Origin: Adiantum capillus-veneris
Lineage: Eukaryota > Streptophyta > Polypodiopsida > Polypodiales > Pteridaceae
NCBI GenBank assembly: GCA_014529385.2
Contig: CM043971.1
Location: 27,506,769 to 27,570,768 of the forward strand
DNA: 64,000 bases
Reading direction: 5' to 3'
The notes beneath the pieces are model-generated. The model was not told the origin of the DNA and searched no databases. It saw only the letters and a list, made by a program, of their open reading frames with translations. Shown here in pieces: positions 33,101 to 44,926 of this stretch. Each line of letters opens with the position of its first letter. The stretch's first letter is position 1. Made by a program: the position numbers and the translations under genes.

Positions 33101-34507
33101 GGAGCAGTGGCTATAGTCTGTCCATCTTTCTCAATTTGGCATTTGGTATGATCAAATCCAACAAAGAGACCAAGATCAACAAGTCTAGCAACTGAAAGAA
33201 GATTACGTTGAAGATCTGGTACATGTAATACTCCTCGCAAAACTCGAGTGGAAGAAGATAAGGTACCAAGATATAAATCTCCAATACCCTTTACTTGACA
33301 AGTCATATCATCAGCAAGATAAACAACACGTTTAACTAGTAGTGGATGATAGTTATGGATTCACTTAGACTGATATGTCATATTTCCTATAGCACCAGAA
33401 TCAACAACAAAAAGTGAAACATCACGTACATGAAGTATTCTGTCCGGAGCAACTGAACATAGGACGCAGCTTGTTTCTGGTACAATGTTGTTTCGATGTT
33501 CAGTAGCATATGCTCTATTACGATCTGTGTCGAATCGACGCTTATAGCACATATGAGTGGGATGATCAAATCGTCCACAATATTTACAAGAAGAAGAAGC
33601 AGAGTCTCTAGATAAACGTGGATTTTTCGTAGTAATATTGTGTTCTTCATCATATTGACGTGCCCAACAATCATCTTCAGTATAGCCATTTCTGTTGCAG
33701 TAAGAACATTGCTTACTAGGAAATTTGAGATGAGAGAAAATATTACCACGACGGCCACCTCTGCGGTTTCCTCTTTAAAATGGAAGCCTTCGAGCATAAA
33801 AAACACATTCCATCTGTTGTGACTCAGTCTCCTCTTGTGAAATCATAGCTGTATCATGACCAGCATTACGCCGTTCTTGACATTGAGAGTATTGAATTAA
33901 AGACATGCAGGCTTGGTCGAAATCAAGACCATCTTTATTAGAGAGAATAGTAACAATGTTCCTTCACCGTATCAAGGAGAAGTGTAATCAATTTCTTTTG
34001 TGGAATAGGATCACCGACAGCAGCAAGTTGATTAATAATAGATTTGAAAGACTCATTATGTCCCGTCATTGCAGTACCAACTTCATATTGTAGTTTGTTA
34101 AGAAACCCTCTCAAATAAAGTATTTATGTAATAGATTTCTTATGAAAGTTTGCAATAAGGTACTTCCATACGTCATGAGAAGTAGGCAGCTCATACATAT
34201 CAAGCAAAAGAGAATCACTAAGAGCAGAAAGAATATACCGACGATCTGCTTTATCACATCGTTGTCAATCCGTATACGCAACATTCCAATCTTCAAATAT
34301 AGGTCCTTAAGTGATAAGCACGTTATCATCATCCGTATCAATAGGCTGAGGTGGACAAACATGATTTCCAAGGACAACATCAAAGAGTTCATCGCCTTCA
34401 AGAATTAACAACATGTTTGCTTTCCACCCTAGAAATCCTTGGCATTGGAAAGGAGGAACAAAACACTGGCCATAAGGAAAGCCATTGACGAGAATAGTCA
34501 TAGCCAT
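30190..34507 (-). pseudogene. Copia A5 gag-pol
   Basis: Gag starts at ATG 34505-34507 (MAMTILVNGFP). Two CCHC knuckles lie near 33700 and 33570. The protease site VDSGAIGNM is at about 33390 (Ser kept, unlike A1). Pre-integrase at 32960-33300 has the RGVLHVPDLQRNLLSV and GICEFCALGKH blocks. Integrase at 32250-32700 reads SPKQNGVAERKN and RSDNGGKY. RT has DVRTAFLNGDLEEE at about 31390 and the intact ALYVDDTILV at about 31140. RNase H is at 30250-30560. Frames are broken by several stops, by frameshifts and by a perfect 188-bp tandem duplication at 32573-32948. Confidence 0.88.
32573..32948. repeat. Perfect tandem duplication, 2 x 188 bp
   Basis: Bases 32573-32760 are repeated as 32761-32948 with no difference that I can find. 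The unit is internal to the A5 integrase/pre-integrase region and shifts the frame. Confidence 0.93.
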
Positions 34508-35254
34508 ATCTGGTTGCGAGAAGACGTATAAGATAAGATCACAGAATCTACACACCATATATGGTGAAGGATGCAATTGAGAACGCAAGAAATGTGACGA
34601 CTATGATCTATCAACGATAAACGCAAGAAGGATGCTCAATACACGTCCAAAGATGTGAGAGACATCATTCCAAAAAACAGGGAAAAGGAGGCGTCAATAA
34701 TAAAAGAGTCCTCAAAATAGAGTGACGTGAGACGAGAGTCCTCAAATAGAGTGATGTAAGACGCAAGATTGACAAAGTTAATGCCAAAATTAGAAAAACG
34801 ATCACGGCCGCTTCACAAAGACGCACGACGAAGAAAGTTGCGTCAAGCTCAATTTGCAATAAAAACAACATAACTTTTTGCTGCGAACTCCGATAAACTC
34901 AAACCTAGAACTCAAATCAAAGAGCTCGAGGAGACTAAGTTTTGGATGAAAAGTTCTTTTTTCGTTTCTCCAAATTTTGAGTAGAAGACCCCCAAAAATT
35001 GAGACGATGTTCGGGGTATCAAAAAACAAATCAACAAGAAAACGTACTCAATGATTTATTATATCAATTAGCAATAAACACCATAGAAAACACTAATCAT
35101 ATTGTTCTTAAGACAAAACAACCACAATTTTCAAGAAACAATCCTCAAAAAATAAAATTTGTAGCAATTTTGAATCTTACATGCGAATCGCATACACATA
35201 TTGTTTTGTCACCATGAATTGAATGGGCGCATGATCGTTACCGCTCTGATATCA

Positions 35255-35405
35255 TGTTGAGATGTAGAGAGAGAGAGAGAGAGAGAGAGAGACGAGACAA
35301 GAGACACACCATGTACGCTCCCAAAGACTGATTCATATTGAGGACAAGATACAAATATATAGGTGAGACCAAGTTGAGTAGACTGAGCCATATATAGCTC
35401 CAACA
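35255..35405 (-). repeat. 5' LTR of A5
   Basis: Family A LTR in reverse, tgttgagatg…agctccaaca, with a GA expansion at 35267-35292. Confidence 0.92.
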
Positions 35406-36559
35406 GTTATGGAGCCACTTAGACTGATATGTCATATTTTCTATAGCACCATAATCGACAATAAAAAGTGATCCATCAGGTACATGGAGTATTCTATCTG
35501 GAGAAACTGAACATAGTACACAACCTGTTTCTTGTACAATATTGTTTTGATATATAGTAGCATATGCTCTATTACGATGTGTGTCGAATCGACGCTTATA
35601 GCACATATGAGTGGGATAATCAAATCGTCCACAATAGTCACAAGAAGAAGAAGAAGAGTATTTAGATAAACATGGTTGTTTCATGTAATATTGTGTTCTT
35701 CATCATGCTGACATGCCCAACAATCGTCTTTAGTATGGCTAGTTCTGTTGACAGGAAGAACATTTCTTTTTAGGAAATTTGAGACAAGAGAAAATATTAC
35801 CGCCATAGCCACATATGCAAATTCCTCATTGGAATGGACGCCTTCAAGCATAAAAAGCACGTTTCATTTGTTGTGACTCAGTCTCCTCCTATGAAAATCA
35901 TAGCTGTATCATGACTAACATTACATCGTTCTTGACGTTGAGAGTATTCAGCTAAAGACATGTAGGCTTGGTCAAAATCAAGACCATCTTTATTAGAGAG
36001 AATAGTACTAATGTTATCATAAGAGGAGTCCTTCACCGTATCAAGAAGAAAAGTGATTAGCTGTTTTTGTGGAACATGATCACCGGCAGCAGCAGCAACA
36101 AGCTGCTACATAATAGATTTGAAAGACTCAATATGTCCCGTCATGGAAGTACCAACTTCATATTGTAAATTGTTAAGCAACCCTCTCAAATAAAGTATTT
36201 TTATAACAAATTTCTTTTGAAAATTTGCAATAAGGTACTTCCATACGTCGTTGAAAGGAAATTAGTAAGAGCAGAAAGAATATATAATTGACGACGAGCT
36301 GCTTTATCACATCGTTGCCAATCCGTATACGCAACATTCCAATCTTCAAATATAGGTCCTTCAGTAATAAGCATGTTATCATAATCCGTATCAACATGCT
36401 AAGGCTTACAAATACGATTTCCAAGGACAATATCAAAGAGCTCATCACCTTCAAGAATTAACAACATCTTTGCTTTTAAGCCTGGAAATCCTTATCCTTG
36501 GAAAGGAGAAACAAAATGGTGGCCAGAAGGAAAGCTGTTGACGAGAATAGTCATAGCCG
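35406..36559 (-). pseudogene. Copia A4 gag and protease start
   Basis: Contains a second knuckle (CDYCGRFDYPTHMC) and VDYGAIENM in place of DSGA. The first knuckle is damaged, and gag coding is broken by frameshifts near 35690 and 36260. Useful only as evidence of the nested order. Confidence 0.8.
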
Positions 36560-37181
36560 TATCTTGTTTGAGAAGACGTATATGGTGAAGGCTACAATTG
36601 AGAATGATGATTTTGTTCTGTCAACCATAAACACAAGAAGGATGCTCAATAAACGTCCAAAGATGTGAGAGACGTTGCCCAAAAAAAAAGGGGAAAAGGA
36701 GACCTCAATAATAAAAGAGTTCTCAAAATAGAGTGACGTGAGACGCAAGATTGATGGCCACAATATGAAAAGCAAAAAGCTAAATCTACTCAAAAAAGTT
36801 GATGCCAAAATTAGAAAAATGATCGTGGATGCTTCATGAAGACGCACGAGGACGAAAGCTGCGTCAAGCTCAATCGCAATAAAAACAAAATAGCAAAAAG
36901 CTAGATTTGCTTGAAAAACTTGACGCCAAAATTAGAAATCGGGGGGTCAAAAAACAAATCAACAAGAAAATATAATCAACGATTCATTATATCGATTAGC
37001 AATAAACACCACACAAAACACTAATCATATTCTTCTTAACAGAAAACAATCACAATTAAGAGGAATCAATGCTCAAATATAAAATTTGTAGCAATTTTGA
37101 ATCTTACATGCAAATCGCATACACATACTATTTTTTCACCATGAATTGAATCTGCGCGTGATTGTTACCACTTTGATACCA

Positions 37182-37322
37182 TGTTGAGATGTGGAGAGAA
37201 AGAGAGAGACGAGACAAGAGACACACCATGTACACTCCCAAAGACTGTTTTATATTGAAGACAAGATACAAATATATATGTGATACCAAGGTGAGTAGAG
37301 TGAGCCATATATAGCTCCAACA
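37182..37322 (-). repeat. 5' LTR of A4
   Basis: 141 bp, tgttgagatg…gctccaaca. The primer-binding site complement ctttgatacca is adjacent on the left. Confidence 0.92.
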
Positions 37323-38587
37323 ACCCTCTCAAATAAAGTATTTTTGTAATAGATTTCTTCTGAAAGTTTGCAATAAGGTACTTCCATACGTCGTGGGAAG
37401 TAGGCAATTCATGGATATCAAGCAAAAGGAAATGAGTAAGAGCATAAAGAATATACGAACGAGATGCTTTATCACATCCTTGCCAATCTGTATACTCAAC
37501 ACTCCAATCTTCAAATATAGGTTCTTCAGCGATAAGTACTTTATCATGATCCGTATCAATAGGTTGAGGCAGACAAACAGGATTTCCAAGGACAACATCA
37601 AAGAGTTCATTGCCTTCAAGAATTAACAACATCTTTGCTTTCCCTCCTGGAAATCCTTGGCCCTGGAAAGGAGGAACATAACGCTAGCCAAAAGAAAAGT
37701 TGTTGACGAGAATAGTCATTGCCATATTTGGTTGCGAGAAGACGAATAAGATAAGATCGCAGAATCTTCACACCATATATATATGGTGAAGGATACAATT
37801 GAAAATGAGAGAAATATGACGATTGTGTTCTGTCAATGATAAACGCAAGAAGGATGCTCAATAAATGTCCAAAGATGTGAGAGACGTCACCCAAAAAAGC
37901 AAGAAAAAGCAGTTGTTAATAATAAATGAGTCCTCAAAATAGAGTGATGTGAGACGCAAAATTGACGGGCACAATATGAATAGCAAAAAGCTAAATTTTC
38001 TCGAGAAAGTTGACGCCAAAATTAGAAAACCAATTGTAGACGCTTCACGAAGACGCACAAGGAGGAAAGCTGCGTCAAGCTCAATTGCAGTAAAAACAAC
38101 ATAACTTTTGGTTGCGAACTCCGATTGATGCAAACCTAGAACTCAAATCAAAGGGCTTGAGGAGATGAACAAGTTTTGGATGCACACAATTGCGTTTTTC
38201 TCGTTTCTCCAAATTTTGAGCAGAAGACCCCCAAAATTTGAGATTAAGTTTAGGTTTTAAAAAAACAAATTAACAAGAAAACATAATCAAGGATTCATTA
38301 TATCGATTAGCAATAAACACCACACAAAACACTAATCATATTCTTCTTAATACAAAACAATCACAATTAACAAGAATCAATGCTAAAAAATAAATTTTGT
38401 AGCAATTTTGAATCGGTGCGCCATGATCGTTACCGCTATGATACCATGTTGAGATGTAGAGAGAAAGAGAGAGACGAGACAAGAGACAAACCATGTACAC
38501 TCCCAAAGACTGATTTATATTGAGGACAAGATACAAATATATAGATGAGACCAAGTTGAATAGAGTGAGCCATATATAGCTCCGACA
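37323..38587 (-). mobile_element. Copia family A element A7, 5' part (gag, leader, LTR)
   Basis: Directly abuts the A4 LTR. Gag 37323-37725 (start ATG 37723-37725, MAMTIL), leader to 38446, 5' LTR 38447-38587 (141 bp). About 50 bases near the LTR end of the leader are deleted. The rest of the element should lie left of the A4 insertion but is not seen. A7 adjoins a LINE fragment on its right. Confidence 0.85.
38447..38587 (-). repeat. 5' LTR of A7
   Basis: Family A LTR, tgttgagatg…agctccgaca, with the last CAACA changed to CGACA on this strand. Confidence 0.9.
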
Positions 38588-38763
38588 AATAGTGCATACA
38601 ATTTTTTTTGAAATTCCTCTTCACATCTGCAATTCACAAATCACCTTCTCATAGATTCGAGAAACCGCAAATTGTTATGTGGAATCACATCAAAGGATTT
38701 GTTAAAGTCCACAAAAAAACAATTTACATCAATGCGTAGAGGGCGGCGTGCTCCTCGATTGAG

Positions 38764-38765
<2 letters not shown>
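38588..38765 (-). pseudogene. LINE reverse transcriptase fragment
   Basis: The minus strand reads FFVDFNKSFDVIPHNNLRFLESM, RT motif A (FVDF.KAFD..PH..L) with the catalytic Asp. It is preceded (38724-38765) by IEEHAALYALM, the usual block upstream of motif A. It is only about 60 codons, with stops, between a copia LTR and a GA tract. It is a different region of RT from the LINE at 1-2665, so I cannot say whether it is the same family. Confidence 0.7.

Positions 38766-38838
<73 letters not shown>
38766..38838. repeat. (GA)n microsatellite
   Basis: Perfect GA tract of about 73 bases. The following 38839-39269 has no recognisable gene. Confidence 0.98.
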
Positions 38839-38842
<4 letters not shown>

Positions 38843-39984
38843 TTGCTCTTCTAGCAAGCATATGAAATTCCAAGTCCAAGATACTTAATCTACCCATATA
38901 TGGAGGTTCAAAAACTGAATCCCAGTATATATTTGACATTGTGAGGGCGGCCTTTTGAACTCAACCCAGCTCTCTCTAGGGATGATGAAGTTATAGGGCC
39001 GAAATGTTTTTTTAATGGTCTCGTTTCCTCTGCGAGACAGGACTAGGTCTCTTTCTAGGGCTATAAACCTAAACCATTGTCAATGGTAAGGGTGAAGTCC
39101 CTGGAATTTTTCTTGTTTAAGGACTCTGACTTTAGTAGGCCTAGAGACCTATTAATGGTACCATCCCGTTTTCGGTGTCGACGGGATTGGGTCCCTTACA
39201 AAAGGAACGCTACCATTCTCTTGAAGACTGTATTTATTCTCCAGCCAAAATCCCTAATACACATACATGCACTATAAGAGGTCACTTGAATTTCAGCGCC
39301 ACATTACCGACCTCACTGGCGGGGGTCGATATATGTTTGTGTATGTATGGAGGGAGCTAAGTTTTTTTTAAAATTTTGTTTTTCAAATTTTTGACGTTTA
39401 TTCCAATGTCTATTCCAACGACAGCGTGAATTGACATTCCGACGGCTATACCGATATCTGTACCGACGACACCTGCAAAAATCAAAACCACGGACTTTCT
39501 CTACACATTTCTCTTGTTCTTGCGTGTTTTCTCAAGCTCTCTTCTTCCCCATCTCTCACAAATCTGGTGCGAAACAAGCTGTCAGAAGTGCTAATCTTGC
39601 TTGTGCGTTAGTGCATAGCACTAAGGTGAGATTGTTTTCATGTTTACTTGTAGATTTAGGGTTTAGGGTTTAAATTTGTGTTTGTGTGTGCGTTTTTGCA
39701 GGTTCCAGGACTTTTACAACAACTTTCATTGCTCAAATAGGACGAATGTGAGTGCTCGAACCTTTAAATGGATATTAAATTTATTTAAAATACTTTGTAT
39801 ATTAAGAAAATAAGGTTTCATGCTTGAAACTTTGAATACTTTAAACTTTCATTGCTTAAAAAGAAATTATGGTTTGTGATGTGACATTAAAAAAAAATGT
39901 TTTGGTTTATAAAAAATCTTGTTTTGAAGAAATTTTGTATTGAATTATGTCGTTTTTGAAATTATGCAGTTCATGGGGTTTATG

Positions 39985-40375
39985 TTTTAGGTTAAGTTTA
40001 GGTTATAATTTAAATTAGATTAGGTTAAGTTAGGTTATCTTATACGCTAAATTACATTAAGTTAAGCTACGTTGTTAGGTTAGGTTATACATTAGGTTAT
40101 GTTAAGTTATGTTATACGTTAGGTTAAGCTATATTAGGTTAGGTTAGGTTAAGCTACGTTAAGTTAGGTTAGGTTATCTTATATGTTAGGTTAGGTTAAG
40201 TTAATCTACATTAGGTTTAGCTACACTAGGTTAGGTTAGGTTAAGCTACATTAGGTTACATTAATCTACGTTAGGTTTAGCTATGCTAGGTTAGGTTAGG
40301 TTAAGCTACATTAGGTTACATTAATCTACATTAGGTTTAGCTATGCTAGGTTAGGTTAGGTTAGGTTAAGCTAAA
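39985..40375. repeat. Degenerate TTAGG/AGGTT-type array
   Basis: Dense repetition of taggttaggttaag with interspersed ctacatt/ctacgtt. It lies immediately left of the palindrome array. A matching array is on its right (41583-41985). Confidence 0.85.
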
Positions 40376-40417
40376 TTCGACAATACGACAAGCCATAGAG
40401 CTTACCCACAACACATA

Positions 40418-41582
40418 TTAAAAACAACACTATGGCAATCCGTTCATCAATACGGCAAGCCATAAATCTTACCCACAACACATATGCATTGTGGGCAATC
40501 TCTATGGCTTTCCATATTGCCAACGGTTCGCCATTGTGTTGTTTATATGTCCGCAAGCAATTTTCAAGTCCTAAAATAGCTAAGTGGACCTGAAAATAAC
40601 ACCATGGAGAGCCGTTTGGCAATACGGCAAGCCATAGAGCTTGCCCACAATGCATATGTGTTGTGGGCAAGCTCTATGGCTTGACGTATTGCCAAACGGC
40701 TTGCCATAGTGTTTTCTATATGTTTGCAAAAGCGGTTTTCAAATCCTAAAATAGCTAAGTGGTCCTAAAAACAACACAATGGCAAGCCTTTTGGCAATAC
40801 GGCAAGCCATAGATCTTTCTTACAATGCATATGCATTGTGGGCAAGCTTTATGGCTTGCTGTATTTCCAAACGGCTCGCCATGGTGCTGTCTATATGTTT
40901 GTGAGTGATTTTCAAGCGCTAAAATTGCCTCGTGTCCCTTAAAACAACACAATGGCGATCCATTTGGCAGTACGGCAAGCCATAAAGCTTACCCACAAGG
41001 CATATGCATTGAGGTCAAGTTCTATGGCTTTCCGTATTGCCAAAAGGCTTGCCATTGTGTTGGTTTTAGGATCGCAAGCGGTTTTCAAGCCCTAAAATAG
41101 CTAAGCAGCTCTAAAAACAACACAATGGAGATCCATTTGGCAAAACAGAAATCCATAGAGCTTGCCCACAATGCATATACATTGTGGGCAACCTCTATGG
41201 CTTTCCGTATTGCCAACGGCTGGCCATTGTGATGTCTATATATTTGCGAATGATTTTCAAGCTCTAAAATTGCCTTGTGCCCCTAAAAACAACACAATGG
41301 TGATCCGTTTGGCAATACGACAATCCATAAAGCTTTTCCACAAGGCGTATGCATTGTGGGAAAGCTGTATGGCTTTCCATATTGCCAACAGCTTGCCCTT
41401 GTGTTGTCTATATGTCTGTGAGCAGTTTTCAGACCATAAAATCACTTCGCAACTCTAAAAACAACACAATGGTGAGCCGTTTGCCAAATTGGCAAGCATA
41501 GAGCTTGCCCATATTGCATATGATTGTGGGAAAGCTGTATGGCTTTTAGTTTTGCTAAACATCTCACCATTGTGTTGTTTTT
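40418..41582. repeat. Seven tandem units of about 172 bp, each a long palindrome
   Basis: Units start near 40418, 40596, 40771, 40942, 41116, 41287 and 41458. Each has an arm of about 58 bp (aacacaatggcaagccgttt…ccacaatgca), its near-perfect reverse complement meeting at gcatatgc, and a spacer of about 55 bp with caagccctaaaatagctaag. In unit 2 (40596-40710) the arms pair almost completely. Transcripts would fold into hairpins with about 58-bp stems. No protein is plausible. Confidence 0.93.
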
Positions 41583-41985
41583 ATGTTAGGTTAGGTTTAG
41601 GTTATAGGTTATATGAGCTTATAGGTCAGAGTAGAGCTATCGACGGCATAGTAGTCGAAAAAATACAAACAGACTTCGAAAATGACTTGCGTACTTCTAA
41701 AAATGCAAACGGACTTCGGTTAGGTTAGGTTATAGCTTAGGTTTAGGTTATAAGTTAGGTTACATTAAGTTAGGTTAGGTATAGGTTTTAGGTTAGGTTA
41801 GAGCTAGCATCAAATTAATAGTAGAAAAAACACAATCGGACTTCAAAGATGACTCGTGTACTTCTAATAATGCAAACGGACTTCGGTTAGGTTATTTTAT
41901 AGACTAGGTTTAGGTTATAAGTTAGGTTACGTTTATGGTATAGGTTAGGTTAGATTATAGGTTACGTTAGAGCTAGCGTCAGATT
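41583..41985. repeat. TTAGG-like array with about 95-bp interspersed unit
   Basis: taggttaggtttaggttata words alternate with a longer unit containing agagctag/aatagtagaaaaaa, caatcggacttc and gcaaacggacttcgg, seen three to four times. Confidence 0.8.
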
Positions 41986-41989
41986 AATA

Positions 41990-42345
41990 GTAGAAAAAAT
42001 GCAATCAGACTTCAAAAGTGCACACAGACTTCAAGAACCTTAATATATATAGTCATTGACTAATAAAGACGAGATTAATACCTTGTGGTCCTAATCTTCG
42101 TGCACCTCTAGACCGAGGTGTGCGGGGATCGAGCCTGGCTAGAGAATGTGAGGTTGTTAGAGATAGCAGAAAATAGTTGAAAAAAACAATCGGACTTCAA
42201 AAGTGCACAAAGACTTCCAGAAATTTAATATATAGTCATTGACCAATAAAGACGAGATTATTACCTTGTGGTCCTAATCTTCCTGCACCTCTAGATTGAG
42301 GTGTGGGGGGATCGTCGGGCCTGGGTAGAGAATGTGAGTTTGTTA
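41990..42345. repeat. Direct repeat, two units of about 180 bp
   Basis: Both units carry atatagtcattgac.aataa, acgagatta, ccttgtggtcctaatcttc and gagaatgtgag. They lie just upstream of the TNP2 start. Confidence 0.85.
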
Positions 42346-42426
42346 AAGCTTGTCATGTACTTAGTAGTGTGTAGTTATAACAACTAGATTGTTTTAATTA
42401 TTTGTTGCATCATTGGTAGATAAAGT

Positions 42427-44736
42427 ATGGATGATAGGATGGCATGTCCTTGTGCGCATTGCAAGCATCAGATCTTTTGAAAACAAAAAATCTACGACCA
42501 ACATGTACGCAATCACGGTCTCTTTTTGATAAAGCAAGTACAAGACCTGCGTTATCGATCTCATGTTGTAGAAATTTAAGGTCAAAGTTCGCAAGTAGAT
42601 ATTGCTCCAACTTCATCCCAGAGAAGATGATTTTCAAACGAGCAGCCATTGACTGAGTCCTCCCAAATAATACCTGAAGCGGCATTTCAAGAAGTAGAGA
42701 TGGAGCAGATGTTGGACGCGTTCTTTGACATGGATTCCAACATAGAAGGCGACAACATTGAACACAGTATTGTGGACCAAACTCAGCCATCTCGTTCATA
42801 CTGACGGCATGATAGAAACAATGAAGAGGGAACGATGATGCAAAGTCTTGCACGCATGCCGCTCTACACTAGTGCAAAATTCTCTGTTCTCCGTACCGCG
42901 TTGGCAATGCTTAATATACAGATTGTCTATGGTTGGTCTGACGCCTCAGTCACAGAGCTTTTCAGGTAAACATATTTTATCCTAAGCATGGTAAAGTGCA
43001 AACTACTTTTTTGCAATGAGTATGCAAACTTGGAACAGTGTCCCAATTATGGATCAAACAGATATAGGGAGAACACACAAGGAAAATTTATCCCTGCAAA
43101 GGTCCCTCGACACTTTCCTATCATTCCAAGAATAAAGAGCATGTTCAGGTGCAAGTCCATAGCCGTTTTGATGACATGGCACTCAAATACTAGATCAACA
43201 GATGATGTTATGCGGGTACCTGCTGACTCTCGTGCATGGAAGCACATAGAGAAAAATTGGCCTACATTTAAGAACGAGCCTTGATGTATCCGCTTTGGTA
43301 TGGAAATGGACGGAGTAAACTCATTCGGATTACGAAGTTCGTCATGGAGCACGTAGCCTATTTGTCTGGTTAATTATAATCTTCCACCATGGCTCTCTAT
43401 CAAGAAGGGCCATATGTTTTTGTTATTGATTGTCCCAAGAAAGTACAAAGCAAAGAACATGGACGTCTTTCTGGAACCACTTATAGAAGAGCTCCAAATC
43501 TTGTGGACAGGAATCGATGTGGTTGATATGTCCCAACCAATCAGATGATGAAATGCACATGTGCAAGGCATTCTCATGTGGACCATGCATGATTGGCCAG
43601 GCTTCAATGAGTGCTTACGTAAGTGCCTTTAAAACCCCCACATACATGTGATTCATGGATATGTCAACACTTTTATATTTGAATTTTGTGATGTTTTAGG
43701 CTTGAGTTACTCGGGCAATCATGCATGTCCAAAATGTGGTCCTCGACTTGGCTTCCGCCGCTCTGAGCATTCGAGCAAGATATTTTACGAGGAGCATGGT
43801 AGATTTTTGCCTGAAGGACATGAGCTACGGGGACCAAACATGCAAACATGACATGCATCCACTGAAAGAGAGCGATTGGAAAAACATGTGGCTGGAGAGG
43901 GGAGATTGGGTGCCACCTGGAATTACAAGACTTTCTATTTTCCATGATCTCCCGTACTAGAGTGACCTGCTGATTAATCATTTTCTCGACCCAATGCACA
44001 TCTTCAAGAATGTGGGGAAGATCATCTAGAAGACCATCACTAGAAAAAGGGAGATCAAGGCCCAAAGAGATGACCTGCAGGTTGTGGGTCGAATGCCAGA
44101 GATGTGGCCTTGACTTAAACCCAATGGAAAGTGGTCTATACCCAAAGGTTCATGGGTTCTGAGTCGCGCAGAAGAGCAACAAGTGAAGAAGACTATATCT
44201 TCATTCAAGAATCCCACAGGGTGCATGCGAAGTTTAAAAACGGCTTTTACAAGAGATGACAATCTCAGTGGTCGTAAGTCCCATGGTTGGCACACATTCT
44301 ACAGTTCATCTTACCAATTTCCATAAAGGGTTGTTTGACAGATGACATTAGAAGAACAATCTACAAAATTAGTGAGTTGGTACACTGGAGCACTTCAAAA
44401 GAGATAAGAGAAGACAACATTGATGCAGCACGCTTAAATGCTATTGAAGCAGTGTGCATGGTGGAGAAGTAGTTTCTAAAAAACATTATTACCATCCAAA
44501 TGATGTACTGGTGCATGTGGTCGATGAAGTTGCAGTTGCTAGGGTGGTCCATAGCACGTGGATGTCTTCTTGGAGAGATTTATGAACACTTGAAAGGGGT
44601 TCGTTTGTCAAAGGGCTTGCCCCAAGGGTAGCATGGCCGAAGGATGTCTTGTACAAGAGTCTCTTGTTGTCATCAGTGAACTTTTTATCTCAATTGATCT
44701 AGAGATGCCCCAAATGTGGACTACTGAGGTCAACGT
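42427..44736 (+). pseudogene. TNP2-like CACTA transposase
   Basis: Opens at ATG 42427 with a transposase-associated Cys/His block (MACPCAHCKHQIF…HVRNHG). Then come PLYTSAKFSVLRTALAMLNI and YGWSDASVTELF, then CNEYANLEQCPNYGSNRY and KVPRHFPIIPRIKSMF, with TWHSNTRSTDDVMRVPADS matching the MRWH…DG..RHPAD block. Next are SFGLRSSSWSTWPI and NYNLPPWLSIKKGHMF, and NHACPKCGPRLGFRRSEHSS in the zinc region. The tail reads KGCLTDDIR, IEAVCMVEK and FMNT-like…GSMAEGCLVQESL. Stops and frameshifts are frequent, and about 35 codons after LFR are deleted next to a good donor site (cag|gtaaac). Clearly decayed; the DDE core cannot be active. Confidence 0.85.
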
Positions 44737-44850
44737 TGATGAAGGAAATTTGGAATGGCGGCCTCTACACCAAAACAACCTCCATTGCGCCACAAGGAAA
44801 ATGAGATGAGGGCACCACCTAGTCTTGAAGGCGTGGACTAGGACCGCTAC

Positions 44851-44926
<76 letters not shown>

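Larger units (their letters stand above)
30063..35405 (-). mobile_element. Copia family A element A5, nearly full length (5.3 kb)
   Basis: The most complete family A copy. From right to left: 5' LTR 35255-35405, primer-binding site (complement ccgctctgatatca), leader to 34508, gag-pol 34507 to about 30190, and 3' UTR to 30063. The 3' LTR is missing. It shows the family order leader, gag, knuckles, protease, integrase, RT, RNase H. Confidence 0.9.
35406..37322 (-). mobile_element. Copia family A element A4, 5' part (gag, leader, LTR)
   Basis: Immediately right of the A5 LTR, minus-strand family A sequence resumes in the protease (…VDYGAIENM) and runs through knuckles and gag to about 36559, leader to 37181 and 5' LTR 37182-37322. 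The gag start codon is ACG instead of ATG. The break point fits an A5 insertion into A4 at gttat (35406-35410), with 28308-30057 as the other half. Confidence 0.82.
39270..44736 (+). mobile_element. CACTA (En/Spm) element with TNP2 remnant, truncated by gypsy
   Basis: Starts CACTATAAGAGGTCACTT after atg (possible 3-bp target site). The first 230 bases hold related subterminal words (ccgacggctataccgatatc, gtaccgacgac). Then come TTAGG-like arrays, an array of seven palindromes, two long direct repeats and a TNP2-type transposase gene in the same orientation. The gene ends where the gypsy LTR begins at 44737, and the right terminus is not found. Confidence 0.75.

Noticed and set aside
32602-33306. 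A 234-codon fused copia frame with the pre-integrase block twice
   Set aside because: The repetition is produced by the 188-bp tandem duplication, not by a novel protein architecture.
39985-40375. Interstitial telomere
   Set aside because: The pattern is a degenerate pentamer-like TTAGG/AGGTT mixed with other words, not the plant TTTAGGG heptamer, and it sits inside a CACTA element.
40418-41582. CRISPR-like array
   Set aside because: Repeats and spacers are both conserved between units and each unit is a palindrome. The genome is eukaryotic and no cas genes are present.
42410-42853. 147-codon minus-strand frame as a gene
   Set aside because: The opposite strand reads as the N-terminal part of TNP2 with recognisable motifs, so this frame is a shadow.
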